64,000 bases of DNA from Cordilura impudica (Eukaryota > Arthropoda > Insecta > Diptera > Scathophagidae). The position numbers and the translations under genes are program-made. Under the pieces are notes generated by a model. It was not told where the DNA came from. It did no database searches and saw only the letters and a program-made list of their open reading frames with translations. Within the stretch, counting starts at the first letter, position 1. Every line of letters starts with the position of its first letter. Shown one piece after another: positions 44,314 to 54,518 of the stretch. The DNA lies in NCBI GenBank assembly GCA_963682025.1, contig OY821519.1, positions 160,748,389 through 160,812,388 on the forward strand, read 5' to 3'.

Positions 44314-44694
44314 TTTGTGAAAATGAGCGAATTCACTTAATTGTGAATAAATTCGAAATTCCTATTACATGTGGCTTTGCGAAAAAGCAATTTGCAGTTT
44401 TCGATTTTTTATGACTTAAAAAAAAAATTTATATTTTCACATAAAAAATATATTTTTTGCTTCAATTATTTATTATAACTCCGAAACTACTAAGCCGATT
44501 GAAACCATTTATATAGACGGATTAAAGGCTATGTAAGTCTGAATTTTTCTAAATTTATTTTAATATTATCGGACTAACCGTTTTGAAGTTATCATTAGTT
44601 ATGTGGAGAAACGTCTAAAAAAATTTTAATTTTACTTAAAAATTTAAAAAAAAAACTTCTCCATAGAATTTAAAATTTTGACCATTTTTGTACT
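44314..44694. repeat. Right terminal inverted repeat of H
   Basis: See the left repeat; outer end ...CCATTTTTGTACT. The divergence between the two repeats is several percent by eye, so H is not a very recent insertion. Confidence 0.88.
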
Positions 44695-47017
44695 TAGGTA
44701 GCCATGGTGCATCAAATCTATACAGTGGTTTTTGTTCGGCATTTTTGCTGTTGACCTGTGTTATCTATGCCACGAATTTGATCTAAGTGGCTTTTAATTT
44801 CCTTTTCATTGTTTGAAAATGACAGTGGCTGGAGACCAGCTTGGTTAATTTGGGTTGCTATAATTACGTATAAGGACTTTTTGGCCTACTCTAAATTGAA
44901 CTTCGCGCCTACCTTTATGGTGTCTAAGACTTTAAGCTTGACTTGCTAGAATATTTTCTTTTGTTAGTGGTGGTTTTAAATTGCAAAGCACGTTTTCAAA
45001 TTTCTACCGAAAAATAACGCAATGTCTCGTGTCGCGATAATCTACCAAAAATCTATTGATAACTACATCTAAGTCTGATTCTTTTTGTTGCTTCAAATTT
45101 GCAATTACTGATTTTTTTTTTACAGTTTTTACGAAATTTTCGGCTTGGCCGGTTGTTGATGGATGACCGGGAGCTGTAAGAATGTGCTGTACATTATTCA
45201 TTGATAAAAATCTTTAAACTTGTCCGATGTGAATTGACGTCCGTTGTCACTTACGACAATATCAACTAATCCATATCTACAGAAAAGTGTCCTTAATACT
45301 TTAATTACAAAAGATGACGTAATGTCTGTGGTCAAAAAGACTTCGGCCCATTTTGTAAATGAATCATATTGAATCAGCAGGCGTCCATGGAATTAAAATG
45401 CTTTTTCATGACTTCCTTGCAGTTCCTGGCAAGGCTTACAATTTGTTACTAACTCCTCAATCTGCTTATCCATTCCTGGCATTTACTATCCTTGTCTTTA
45501 CCATAACAAAGTGTGACAAATGTAAATTTTGAAAAATGTGTGTGCGCAACTTCTGAGGTACTACAGTACGATATCCCCACAGAATGCAACCACATTCAAC
45601 CGAAAATTCCGTTGACTTTTCACAAAATGCCGCATAGTCATCACCTTTTAAGACCCCTCTACCAATAGCATCTGATACTTTGATAAAATCACGTCGTGTT
45701 TCTTTAGCGATATCCTTAAAATCTAAATTCAAATAATTTTCTTTTCAACGTAATTTAAGTAATTGTTTTCAGTGAAATCATCTGAAATATTATGTTGTGG
45801 TATTATTTACAAATTGTCAGCTCATTTAATGAACCTTTAACATGTTCGACAGTATAGTCGAATCCTGATAAAATCAGTGCCCAGCGCTGCATTCGCGCAG
45901 AAGCCTTTGTGCTCACCAAAAATAGTCAAAAGCGGTTTGTGCTCATTTCGTAAAACAAACCGATGACCTATAAAATACTGTTTCAATTTCATTACGCAGA
46001 AAATAATTGATAATGCTTCTTTTTCTAATGTGCTGTAGTCCATTTCTGATTTCTGTTTTAGTTAGTGCTCTTGAAACAAAAGCGATGGGCTTAATTGCTT
46101 TGTCTGGACAAACATGTAATAAAACACCTGCCTCTGCAGTATTACATGCATCAGTCATCAAAACAATAGGTGAACTAGGGTTGAAATGAACCAAAACCTG
46201 TTCAGACAAAAAGTCTTTTTCTCATAAGCTTCTTGAAATTTTACACCTTTTTTTTTAACAAATTATAAAGGGGAGTCATCTTTTGAGCAAAACCTTTAAT
46301 GAATTTTGAATAATAATTCATTATTCCTATTAGAGCTCTTAACTCTGCAACATTCTTGGGAATTGGAGCATTTGTTACGTCCTTTCTTCATTTTTTGTTA
46401 AACCGTTCGCATCTATAGTGTATCCTAAATAAGAAATTTGCTTCTGAAAAAACTTGCATTTGCTAACATTTAACTTAAGTCCGGCAGACTGTAATTTGTT
46501 CAAAACTAATTTTAAATTTTCAATAGGATTGTGAAGATCTTTTCATGTCACTGTAACGTCATCTTGGTAGACAACTACACCAGGAATTTCTCTTAAATGA
46601 CTTTCCATTGTTTTCTGGAAAATAGCTGCTGCCGTCTTAATGTACCAAGTTGTGACTTTTCATCCAATAACAACTGGTTGTACGCATTTGCCAAAACTAA
46701 TTTCGTAAATAAGTAACCTCCCTGCAAGGAAGCGAAAATTTCGTCAATCCTTGGAAGTGGATAATTAAAATCAGCCAAATGTTTGTTGATGGTAACCTTC
46801 TAATCACCACAAAGACGCAAATCGCCATTTGGCTTTAAAATGGGCACCAACGGTGTACCCCACTCAGAATGATCAACTTGGTCCAAAATATTATCATCTA
46901 TCAATTGCCTAAGTTACTTTGCAATTTCAGTTTTCCATGCAAGCGGTAATGGATGTGGTTTAAAAAAATTGGTTTTGCGTTTTCGGTCGCCAATAATGAA
47001 ACTGTTGTACACTTGTT
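44695..47017 (-). pseudogene. pol: G Pol: RT, RNase H, integrase remnants
   Basis: Minus-strand order: RT fingers with WGTPLVPILKPNGDLRLCGD (near 46800-46870), palm with FNYPLPRIDEIFASLQGG (46700-46780), RNase H with VLMTDACNTAEAGVLL (near 46150-46180) and LEKEALSIIF (near 46010), a tether, an integrase zinc region near 45470-45560, and a core end with APGHPSTTGQAENFVKTVK (45120-45180). There is at least one frame change between each block. The protease is missing because the segment upstream is replaced by foreign DNA (47018-47337). Confidence 0.8.
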
Positions 47018-47337
47018 AGGGTGGCCCTTCATTATATGGGAAAAAAAAAGTGTTCAAACTCGCGGTCGCAACCCCTAGAAATATGCAAATAGCAAAAAAA
47101 AAAAAAAAAAGTGAGAAATACAAAGTTTTGGGCCAATCAAAAAACATTTAACTAGAGGTGGCACAATGCGATTGAAAATTTCAAGTGTGTTTATATGGGG
47201 ATTTTTGGCACAAAAGTGGTCTGCGGCATTTGCTATTTCTTGGCGAGTTTTTCTTCGATTTTGAAGTTTTATAGCTTTTTGGAAAGATAATTTAATACTG
47301 ATCCCCAATTATATAACAATTTGTCGGAAAAATTAAA
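47018..47337. other. Foreign insert between G gag and RT
   Basis: The gag frame ends at about 47338 and RT upstream sequence ends at about 47010. Between them lie about 320 bases unrelated to protease, starting TTAGGGTGGCCCTTCATTAT and containing an A-run and CTCGCGGTCGCAACCCC. The GGGTGGCCC start looks like a DNA-transposon terminus. Family and target duplication are not determined. Confidence 0.45.
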
Positions 47338-48079
47338 CTATAGAACGAAATTTTCATAAAATCCACTTCTTCGTCTTTTTTGATCATCGCTGCAGCTGCT
47401 TGCGTTTGTACAGCCTCTGCCGCTGCTACCATTGTTGCTGCTACCATTATTGCTGCTACGACCGCCTCTACCATTTGACTTTCTTTGCCCTTGATAAATA
47501 TTTTTCCATGCGTTTTTTGCATAATTTTCTTCTCTTTCGCTAATGCTTTTTGACGAATTCATATTTGTGTCCATAATCAATGCTGTTTTATATGCGCCTG
47601 CTAAAGTTAACGTTTCATCTTCTTCACAAATCCTCTCAAATGTTTTTGCTGGTAGACCCATCACGAATTGATTTAAAATAAAGGCTTCAAAATTATCACC
47701 AAATTTGCAATTAAGTGCCATCTTCTTCACTCAGGCATACCAATTTGAAATGCTTTCATGATCATGTCTCATAGATTGATGAAATAATTTTCTTTCTCGG
47801 AATACTATTGTTTGTGGATGTTCTGTGTTTGCAAAATTTCACACAGTGCTTTATAGGTTTTTCCACAGGTGATGTTGTGCTGCATAGACAATGTAAAACA
47901 CTGTATGCATCTGAACCGATTATTTTAATAACGTTGCTTTTTTTATTATCGTCAGATCACTTGATCTCAGCAAAGTGGATTTCTAAACGTCCTTTCCACA
48001 TTAACCAATTGTCTGAATTTGGAGAAAACTCTGATATGGCTTGAGCTTGAGCCAATGTGACCGCAACTAGATCGGGCAT
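47338..48079 (-). pseudogene. gag: G Gag remnant
   Basis: The start codon is at 48079-48077 (MPDLVAVTLAQAQA). The capsid N-terminus reads for about 40 codons, then frame changes intervene, and 47730-47338 holds the capsid C-terminus (LNCKFGDNFEAFILNQFVMGL). The end is Gly/Ser/Asn-rich without a clear zinc knuckle. The relation to the F Gag is visible in the NCEFG/FVMGL block. Confidence 0.78.
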
Positions 48080-48270
48080 TTATATTTAATTCAAATCTTT
48101 ATTTGTTTAATTGTTGAGAAACTAATTTTTTATTTTATATGCAAATGTTTTTTTATTGTGTTTTGTAACTTCAACACTTCTTCTTGTATATTTGGAGGTA
48201 TTTGTGTAAATACACAATTATTATTAATAACAACTATAAAAACACTTTTAGTTAATATTTAACTTACACA

Positions 48271-48279
48271 TCGTCGCCA
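48271..48279 (-). other. Primer binding site of G
   Basis: TGGCGACGA on the minus strand lies two bases inside the 5' LTR end. It has the same start as the F primer site (TGGCGACGAGG). Confidence 0.7.
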
Positions 48280-48281
48280 TT

Positions 48282-48431
48282 TGTGGTGTATCACACCATT
48301 GAAATAAAACGCGTGTCTTCTGCAATAATGATATTCAATAACTGGTTCTTTCTTTATTTCATTATCTCTTATGAATAATCTTATATAAATACGAATTAGG
48401 CTTGCCAGATTGATAGACATTATTCAAATAC
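48282..48431 (-). repeat. 5' LTR of G (about 145-150 bp)
   Basis: It pairs with 40875-41024. The boundary is either 48282 or 48287, depending on whether GTAA is the target duplication. Confidence 0.83.
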
Positions 48432-48435
48432 GTAA

Positions 48436-48688
48436 CTAAAACGATCAGCAATTAACTCACAAGAAGCCCAATATATACGAAGTCATAAGCCCATCTGACG
48501 TCAGGCGATATGGTAAGCTCGAGATGACTTCAGACTATTGTTTATTATAACATGGCAAAAGAAACATATAGAAAATTTTTATAAATGATTTATTTGCTAA
48601 AGGGAAAATTTGTAGCATATGTAGTATAGAATATAAGTCACCACTACCAACAGAACATTTTGGGACAATAAAATATAAAGAGTGATCA
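48436..48688 (+). pseudogene. pol: D Pol fragment after G (tether)
   Basis: A frame with DQQLTHKKPNIYEVISPSDVRRYGKLEM reads through about 48535, consistent with the RNase H-integrase tether of 412-type Pol. After that, LFAKGKICSICSIEY is readable but unassigned. It ends at the LTR of I. Confidence 0.5.
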
Positions 48689-49083
48689 TGTTACACACAA
48701 ATAATAACACAACAGCTATCGATTTGGCATACGCAAGCAGTACGCTTTGCAATTAAGCTGATACGGTGTTTATTGTAACAGTCAACCCTTTTGGTGTTGC
48801 ACAATGATTGTTGAGACATATATATAAAATTGACCAAAGATGTTCTGTCTAATGCTACACTTCTTTACTTTAAACCAAAGAACTTTGTAAACGTATTTTA
48901 AGTATAAATAGTGTTCGATTTTGTTCAATCGACACACTTTGCTTTCAAAGCTAATAAGAGCTAAATTGTTCGGCTCTGAGCTAAGTCGATCTGCTCAGCA
49001 AAGTTTTAATAAAACAATTATTTGAAACCCTTAAATGATTGTGTTTTATTTACAATAAGACAATAAGAATCCTGATGGGATTA
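48689..49083 (+). repeat. Candidate LTR of I (about 395 bp)
   Basis: It starts TGTTACACAC, has TATAAATAG at about 48904 and AATAAAA at about 49007, and ends two bases before a TGG primer site, as in C. With only one copy, the left boundary is inferred from the TG start and the loss of D coding sequence. Confidence 0.65.
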
Positions 49084-49085
49084 TA

Positions 49086-49103
49086 TGGCGATCTTGCCAG
49101 TTT
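49086..49103 (+). other. Primer binding site of I
   Basis: TGGCGATCTTGCCAGTTT is related to the C site and has the same two-base gap from the LTR. Confidence 0.65.
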
Positions 49104-49232
49104 AAAGTCACGTATCCAGACAGAAGCGTTAAAGCCGCATTCTGCAGACAAAACGCGTTAAATTCGCGTACATTATATAATATTTGCATAGTCCTGACGT
49201 AGATAGGCAAAGGTCTGTCAGCAGCGAAAAAG

Positions 49233-49508
49233 ATGTCCGCTGGGCGAAAACCCATAACTATAGCGGAATACCAGCAGACATAAAAGAAGAAAACAACAAC
49301 AACAAGAAGAAATAATAATTCCAAAACTCCAAAAACCCAAAAGAAGAGGGGCTACATAAGCAAGCTACGCAGAGAACGAGCTGTATTGATGAGAGAGGCA
49401 AGCAGTGATCCACCACCATCCTGGCAGAAGGCCACTGAAATATGGAAACGAGTCCACCATCTAGAGTTCCTCATTAATCAGTATCACAGACAAGGAAAAG
49501 AAAAGTAA
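49233..49508 (+). pseudogene. I leader ORF (92 codons) with a stop at codon 17
   Basis: It begins MSAGRKPITIAEYQQT, then TAA at 49281-49283, and continues in the same frame as a Lys/Thr/Asn stretch and a helical part (SKLRRERAVLMREASSDPPP, WQKATEIWKRVHHLEFLI) to a stop at 49506. It is not recognised. The long open frame after the stop argues for a former gene, perhaps a leader protein of this element. Confidence 0.4.
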
Positions 49509-49543
49509 AAAAAAAAAATTTTTTTTTTTGTTTCTAAGAAGAA

Positions 49544-49588
49544 GTGCGTATAAAGCCGCACTCATAGGGTCAGACGGCGGTAACCGCC
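49544..49588 (+). other. Two adjacent hairpins in the I leader
   Basis: GTGCG (49544-49548) pairs with CGCAC (49557-49561), and GGCGGT (49576-49581) with ACCGCC (49583-49588) across one base. They stand out as the only GC-rich bases in an AT-rich leader, which otherwise holds nothing readable from 49509 to 49930. Confidence 0.45.
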
Positions 49589-49930
49589 TAGTGACAATAA
49601 TTGTTTTTTTTTCTCTAAATAGAAAAAAATTTTTTTTTAAAAACATTAAATAATATTTTTTTTTAAATCCTTAATAATATTAATAATAGGAAATAATTTT
49701 ATATTTTTTTAATAATCTAAAGTTATCAATAATTTTTTTTACATTCTACGTACTCGTACATAAGATAATGTATGTACATAATGATAGAAAATAATTTTTG
49801 TTTCATTACAACAACCTTTTAGATTATTAAATTCTTTACAAATCAATATTATTTTTCATATACAAATAAGTAACAATGAGTAATTTTAATAAATAATTTT
49901 AAAATAACATTTCCTTAATCTAATTATATA

Positions 49931-50080
49931 ATGGGCAATGAAGAGTCCAAAATCGTTAATTCTAAAGCAAATGTAATTAACTAAATTATAGTAAAGCATG
50001 AAAAACAAGACCTTTTACTTGTAGAAATATGATTAATAGTAATATCAATACTTATGTGCCTAAATTTGGCCACTTTGGAA
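49931..50080 (+). pseudogene. I ORF1 remnant, relative of the C membrane mini-protein
   Basis: MGNEESKIVNSKANVIN is followed by TAA at 49982, then the frame continues with a hydrophobic stretch (LIVISILMCLNLATL) broken by a further stop. The MGN start and downstream hydrophobic helix match the layout of C ORF1. Confidence 0.5.
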
Positions 50081-50129
50081 ACTTAAGAAAAGGTACTTAA
50101 GTAGGGCTAACGGCCTAGAGAAAATTTAA

Positions 50130-50192
50130 ATGGAAAAATGGGAATTGATAGACCAAGTAATAACCTCAGAAAAAGAAAATTTCATGCATTAA
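50130..50192 (+). pseudogene. I ORF2 remnant
   Basis: MEKWELIDQVITSEKENF and stop, at the position and with the start expected from C ORF2 (MEKRLEDVLKETKITEENW). It is truncated to 20 codons. Confidence 0.45.
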
Positions 50193-50280
50193 TAAAAATA
50201 TATTTGTAAAAGAAGAAACAGTGAGAAAACACCTTTCAACACTGATTAACGCATTAGAAGCAATTAGGAATATATTATAT

Positions 50281-52335
50281 AATTATTGGGAAATGAAAAT
50301 GCATTATCATATTACGATTCCGAATGTTTAGACGGTTTCAAAACGGAAAACGATTTCGGTTTACAGAATTTTTAAATTACGGAAGTTTACTGAACTTTAT
50401 AGAAACAAGCAAAAACTAACAGAAACTACATGATCAAAGAAGAAATCAAAAAAATATTTTATTCCTAAAAAAACATAATTATGAGGTAAATGAGACTTAT
50501 CTCTCAATTGCCGTCATGTAGTGGAATAGTTTTTGCTTGTTTATCAAAAAAAATGCACTTTATATAATAACTAATTAAATGCAAGAGACAATATTAAATG
50601 TTAACGTTGTAAATCATTTGAACTCACCCAAATAACGAAGTTCGATGAAGGCCTCCAAGAAGTTCGATGCTTTGGTTGCAATGCTGATGATGTTGCTGTT
50701 TAAATGGTAATTAATAGTGTTCTTGCATGATTATGACTAAGGTGATGCTTTAGGTACAGTCGGGTCACAAGTAAAGAACCAAAATTTGTAATAAAATTTT
50801 AAGTATTTAAATTTTCTTTAAGTTGTTGATATAGATTTCTAGGTTACTTTACGCGATCGTTATTTTATTTTATGAAATTTAAATGCATATTAAATTATTT
50901 TTAATATTAGTTTATAAGTAGTTACTTAATTTATATTATTTAAGTAAACCGTTTTGAAAAATGTAATGCACTTTCTTTTGAATTGTTTTAGTATATTAGA
51001 GATTTTAAGAAATTTATTCTAAGGAGCTTACACTGTAATATTAATTTCATTCTAGAAATGTGGTACTAAGTAATTTAAGTAGATGACATAGGTGACTTTA
51101 GCTAATGATATTCTTTTACCATGACAAGTAAAATTATAAAAGTTTGTTTAATTTTTTTACATAAAACTATTCACTTTTATACACAATTTTCCGGAATTTT
51201 GCAGGTTGAACCACTTAATCCTATTTTGTATTGTTTACGAATTTTAATATTTTTTAACTATTGAGAAAAATTTTTGTATTTTAGGAGGTAAATATTTTAA
51301 CTGTTCTCTGTTAGAATTCTGTAATTTTATGATCAATTCCGTTGCCTTCATTAAGACTCTATTTTGTGTGTAACTTTCTTTTCTGTCTTTTTCTTGTATG
51401 ATGGCGGAGTATTTTTTTGATATGATATTGTTTTTGCAGTTCGATATGAAAGCAACACCAGGTTGCCTATACGAATGATGAAGAGGTTATGTGGAGAGTC
51501 ACAACAAGTATTTTTTTCTGGTTTCTTTCGTTTCGGGGAAAGGTAACTAAGGTAAGACACTTTACCATCAAATTGGAGTTGATTCCTTTTGTGTCTTTGA
51601 CCACAGACAAATCTTTGATTAGATAAAATTATTTATACCCATAAATGAATTAGAATATTTCTCAAAAATTACTTGCTTAAGAAAACTTTACCTGATGTTA
51701 GTATTATATATATGTCTTATGTTATCCAATATTCATATCTGCTTTGTGGATAATACCATAGGAATACGAGTTTAATAAAATTTTGTCTTGGGGACTTCAG
51801 AGGTCTGCACTTTCCAACGTGTTGAACAAAAAGGAAGTAAAATATAGATTGTCATCTTAAGGTTACCTTCGTACGTCGCAAAAACGATGTTAACTCATGC
51901 AAAAAGGTATAATAACATTGAAACGAGGTAACATTGGTAAGAAGAAGTTATCGTTTGGGTATCGATTTCTTCAAGCACAAATAAAAAAAATTAAGTAAAT
52001 GTTAATTGGAACATTTTACTACTTTAGTATGAAGTATAGATTCGTTACCGATATTTATACCGCACAATCTATTTTATTCCATGTTTTATTTATAATTTAC
52101 TTGTGGGTTTTTTTATATGCAAGAACATGTTACCAACACCAGATTTAGCAAAGACGTAAACCTGCATTACATGTAAAACGTAAATATAATCCAATATGAA
52201 GTTAACCCACAAACGATTAAACAAAAATTAAAAAAAAAAACAAAATTGGGATTTAAGATACAAATTATTATTTTGGTAAAAAAAAAAAAAAAAAAATATT
52301 TAAAAAAATGGTATCTTTCAAAATACTTCATTACA
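50281..52335 (-). repeat. Third, 5'-cut copy of the E LTR
   Basis: It corresponds to 36343-38398 and shares nearly all its private bases with that copy rather than with the 3' LTR (for example GGTCTGCAC, CACCAGATTTAGCAAAG). It is followed by AATG and C integrase, i.e. the same E-in-C junction, so it is a duplication of an existing locus and not a new insertion. Confidence 0.92.
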
Positions 52336-52668
52336 AATGACAATGACAATGAAATACAACAAATATATAACTTTGAGAATTATACGAACGAACTAAAAGT
52401 AAGATTAAAGCACTCTTTAGAAAATGCTAGAAAAATTATAGAGACAATAAAATTGAAAAGATCTAAAGATTCAAAGAAACAAGAAAATAGCATAAACATC
52501 CAAATAGGAGATCAAGTATTAATAAGAATAGAAAATAGAAAGAAACACGAATCACCATATCGCGGTCCATATGAGATTGTTGATATTGATGGTGTGAATG
52601 TTAGCATTAAAGTCAAGAATATAGTTAAAGTATTCCACAAAAATTTATTGAAAAAATACAATAAATAA
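52336..52668 (+). pseudogene. pol: Duplicated C integrase C-terminal domain
   Basis: It is identical in content to 38399-38731 (GPY/F-type module). It extends into 52715 of the C 3' region before the inversion point. There is no upstream catalytic core. Confidence 0.88.
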
Positions 52669-52715
52669 TAAACAAGAACAAAATTTTATGAATGAATACA
52701 AAGTTTTTAATACAA

Positions 52716-53057
52716 AAATATAAATATAAAAAAAAATGTTCTTAAAGTGTAAATGTACTTACATATAAACAAAATTTCTTAAAATTATTGTATGTTGTTT
52801 TTTTTTTATATGTTTACAATATTATAGTAGTATGCTTGTACGTAAGTACGTATTCAAGTAGTATTTTTATTTTAATTTATTTATTTATTATTTTTTTTTT
52901 TTTTTTCATTATTCAAATTACATATTTATTGTTATTAATATTAGCTTAATTGTGTTAATGCATTTTGTTTTTGTATATTTTACTATAGTAACATTACATA
53001 TTTATTGTTATTAATATTAGCTTAATTGTGTTAATGCATTTTGTTTTTGTATATTTT
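52716..53057 (-). repeat. Inverted and partly re-duplicated C 3' region
   Basis: 52716-52997 is the reverse complement of 38779-39053, starting exactly where the direct copy stopped (38778). 52998-53057 repeats about 60 bases of that inverted piece. The shared TTACA marks the joint to B1 env. No gene is present. Confidence 0.85.
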
Positions 53058-54499
53058 ACAAAGTATATAGATATGGTTATGATAGCAAAAATTATAATTA
53101 TATATACGCTTATGCTTATTACATTAGAATTGTTATTTTTGTATAAAATTCCTTCAATAGTTTTATCATGTTCAATTTGTTTGACATAAAGGGATTCTAA
53201 TTTTATATTTGTCATTGAGTTATTATTTTCTCTTATTTTTGTAATTACATTTGGTAAAATGAACTTATCGTATGTTTTAATTTTTATGTTTAAAAAAGTT
53301 TTGTTCAATGTTTCAATTTCACAATTTTCGAATTTCAATAGGAAATTTCCTTTAATTTTTATGTTTATTTTGTTACAATTATGTGATATCTTGGAAAAAA
53401 AATTTTTAAAAATGAGGATACCGGGCATAATTTCTGTTACAATTGTCTGATTAAAATTGTTCATATTACAATATGCTTCCTTAAAGTTAAATATATTCGT
53501 AAGGCATTTATCGTCTATCTTAATTAAGTTTTTCTTTAAATTGTCTTTAACATTAGTATTATAAATGGTATTGTCTGAATTTACCAGAACTTCATAATCT
53601 TTAAGAGCGATTGATTTGTTTCTGAAGTTTGGAATTGGTTCAAATAAAATTTTTGAATAAGTATCGTCCGAATATCTTGGGATCAGAAGGATTATTACGA
53701 TATTATTATCGTGAAGTCTGACGGCTACTTTGATGTTGGTGTAACTGTCAAAGTCATTAATCAAGTCCAGCTCAGTCTTTGTTAATATGTCCGTAGGAAT
53801 TATTCCGAGTTTGGTAGAAAATATAATTTGTCCGATGTCGTTTATATGGTCTCGCAAAAGTGAAATGTCATTATCTATTTGGTATACGTGTTCCAAAAAT
53901 GTTATTTCGTCTTCAAGAGTTGCTATTTTATTTTGTAAAAAGTCTTTGAATCTGTTTAGATAGTTTCCTATCAATATTTGTTTCTGGTTTATATGGTTGG
54001 TAATGTTCTGTATCTGAGTAGATAATATATTGTTAACGTAAGTTAGTTGGTTCATCTTGTCCGTCAAATTTTTCTCATTTCCGTAAAGAATTTCGAGTGA
54101 ATGATTAATTTGAGTTTCGTCGTCACTGTCCATGGTTCCCGCTATGAACTTAAGTCCTTTTCCTAGTACGTTTACCAATCCACGTTTCGATCTGAAGTGT
54201 GGGTTAAGGTTTTCTATTCTACCTTTCAATAAGGCGAAATTTTTATTTATCGTGTCTAGTAAAACTTTTGTTTCGGTAGTAGTTGTATTCAGTGTGATTA
54301 TATTATTATGTATTAAGTTTAGAGTTTCTGTGTAGGAGGATACGTTAACTATGTGGATGATTTTGTCATATCGTTCGATTACCTTTAATTCTCCGGTCTT
54401 AATTGGTATGTATCCATTATTGTTTGTTAGGTCCTGTATGTCTAGAGTTCGGGCGTAAATTGTCGTTAAGAAAAATGTCATTAAAATGCAGGTCGTCAT
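53058..54499 (-). pseudogene. env: B1 Env, C-terminus replaced at a rearrangement joint
   Basis: The frame opens with a signal peptide (MTTCILMTFFLTTIYA) and carries a perfect furin-type RSKR site followed by GLVNVLGKGLKFIAGTMD, then the long ectodomain and a transmembrane helix near residue 470. At 53058 the cytoplasmic end is lost. About 20 codons of fused C sequence follow to a stop at 52994. The region that is frameshifted in B2 is intact here. Confidence 0.9.
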
Positions 54500-54518
54500 C
54501 TAAAAATAAAAAAAAATT

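Larger units (their letters stand above)
41295..44694 (-). mobile_element. H: DNA transposon-like element with about 400-bp terminal inverted repeats
   Basis: Both ends carry AGTACAAA...TTTGTACT and extended inverted repeats (41295-41735 versus 44314-44694). They enclose an intron-bearing gene. H interrupts the integrase C-terminus of G. TA flanks both ends (41293-41295 region and 44695-44696), so a TA target is possible but not proven. Terminal repeats plus an internal gene define a non-LTR, non-LINE DNA element. Confidence 0.85.
40875..48431 (-). mobile_element. Element G: degraded Mag-type element, split by DNA transposon H
   Basis: Short LTRs at both ends (about 145-150 bp), a primer site of the same type as F, then gag, RT, RNase H and integrase in minus orientation, all heavily broken. 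H occupies 41295-44694 within the integrase tail. D coding sequence flanks both ends. GTAA at 40876-40879 and at 48432-48435 is a likely target duplication, making exact LTR ends uncertain by a few bases. Confidence 0.83.
10445..48688 (+). mobile_element. Element D: outermost 412-type Ty3/Gypsy element, broken by nested insertions
   Basis: D is present as 10445-11668, 39816-about 40875 and about 48436-48688. Pol reads protease, RT start | RT palm, RNase H, tether | further tether. The segment ends match: sequence before 11669 and after 39816 joins at a duplicated TACT inside an RT motif. The RT/RNase H motifs (FMDDL, FCNYYGRFI, IEQELTAIHWAIQYFRPYMYG) are those of the 412 family by recognition. 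Gag, 5' LTR, integrase and 3' LTR are not seen. It is the oldest layer, with many stops. Confidence 0.8.
48689..50280 (+). mobile_element. Element I: 5' part of a further 412-like element
   Basis: It comprises an LTR, a primer site, a leader ORF with a stop, and decayed equivalents of the two C mini-ORFs. It ends abruptly at 50280 where the duplicated E-LTR block begins. No gag, pol or second LTR is present. Confidence 0.72.

Noticed and set aside
54132..54335. Plus-strand frames of 60-80 codons across B1/B2 (for example 54132, 54880, 56259)
   Set aside because: They are opposite-strand shadows of env and pol and recur only because B1 and B2 are near-identical.
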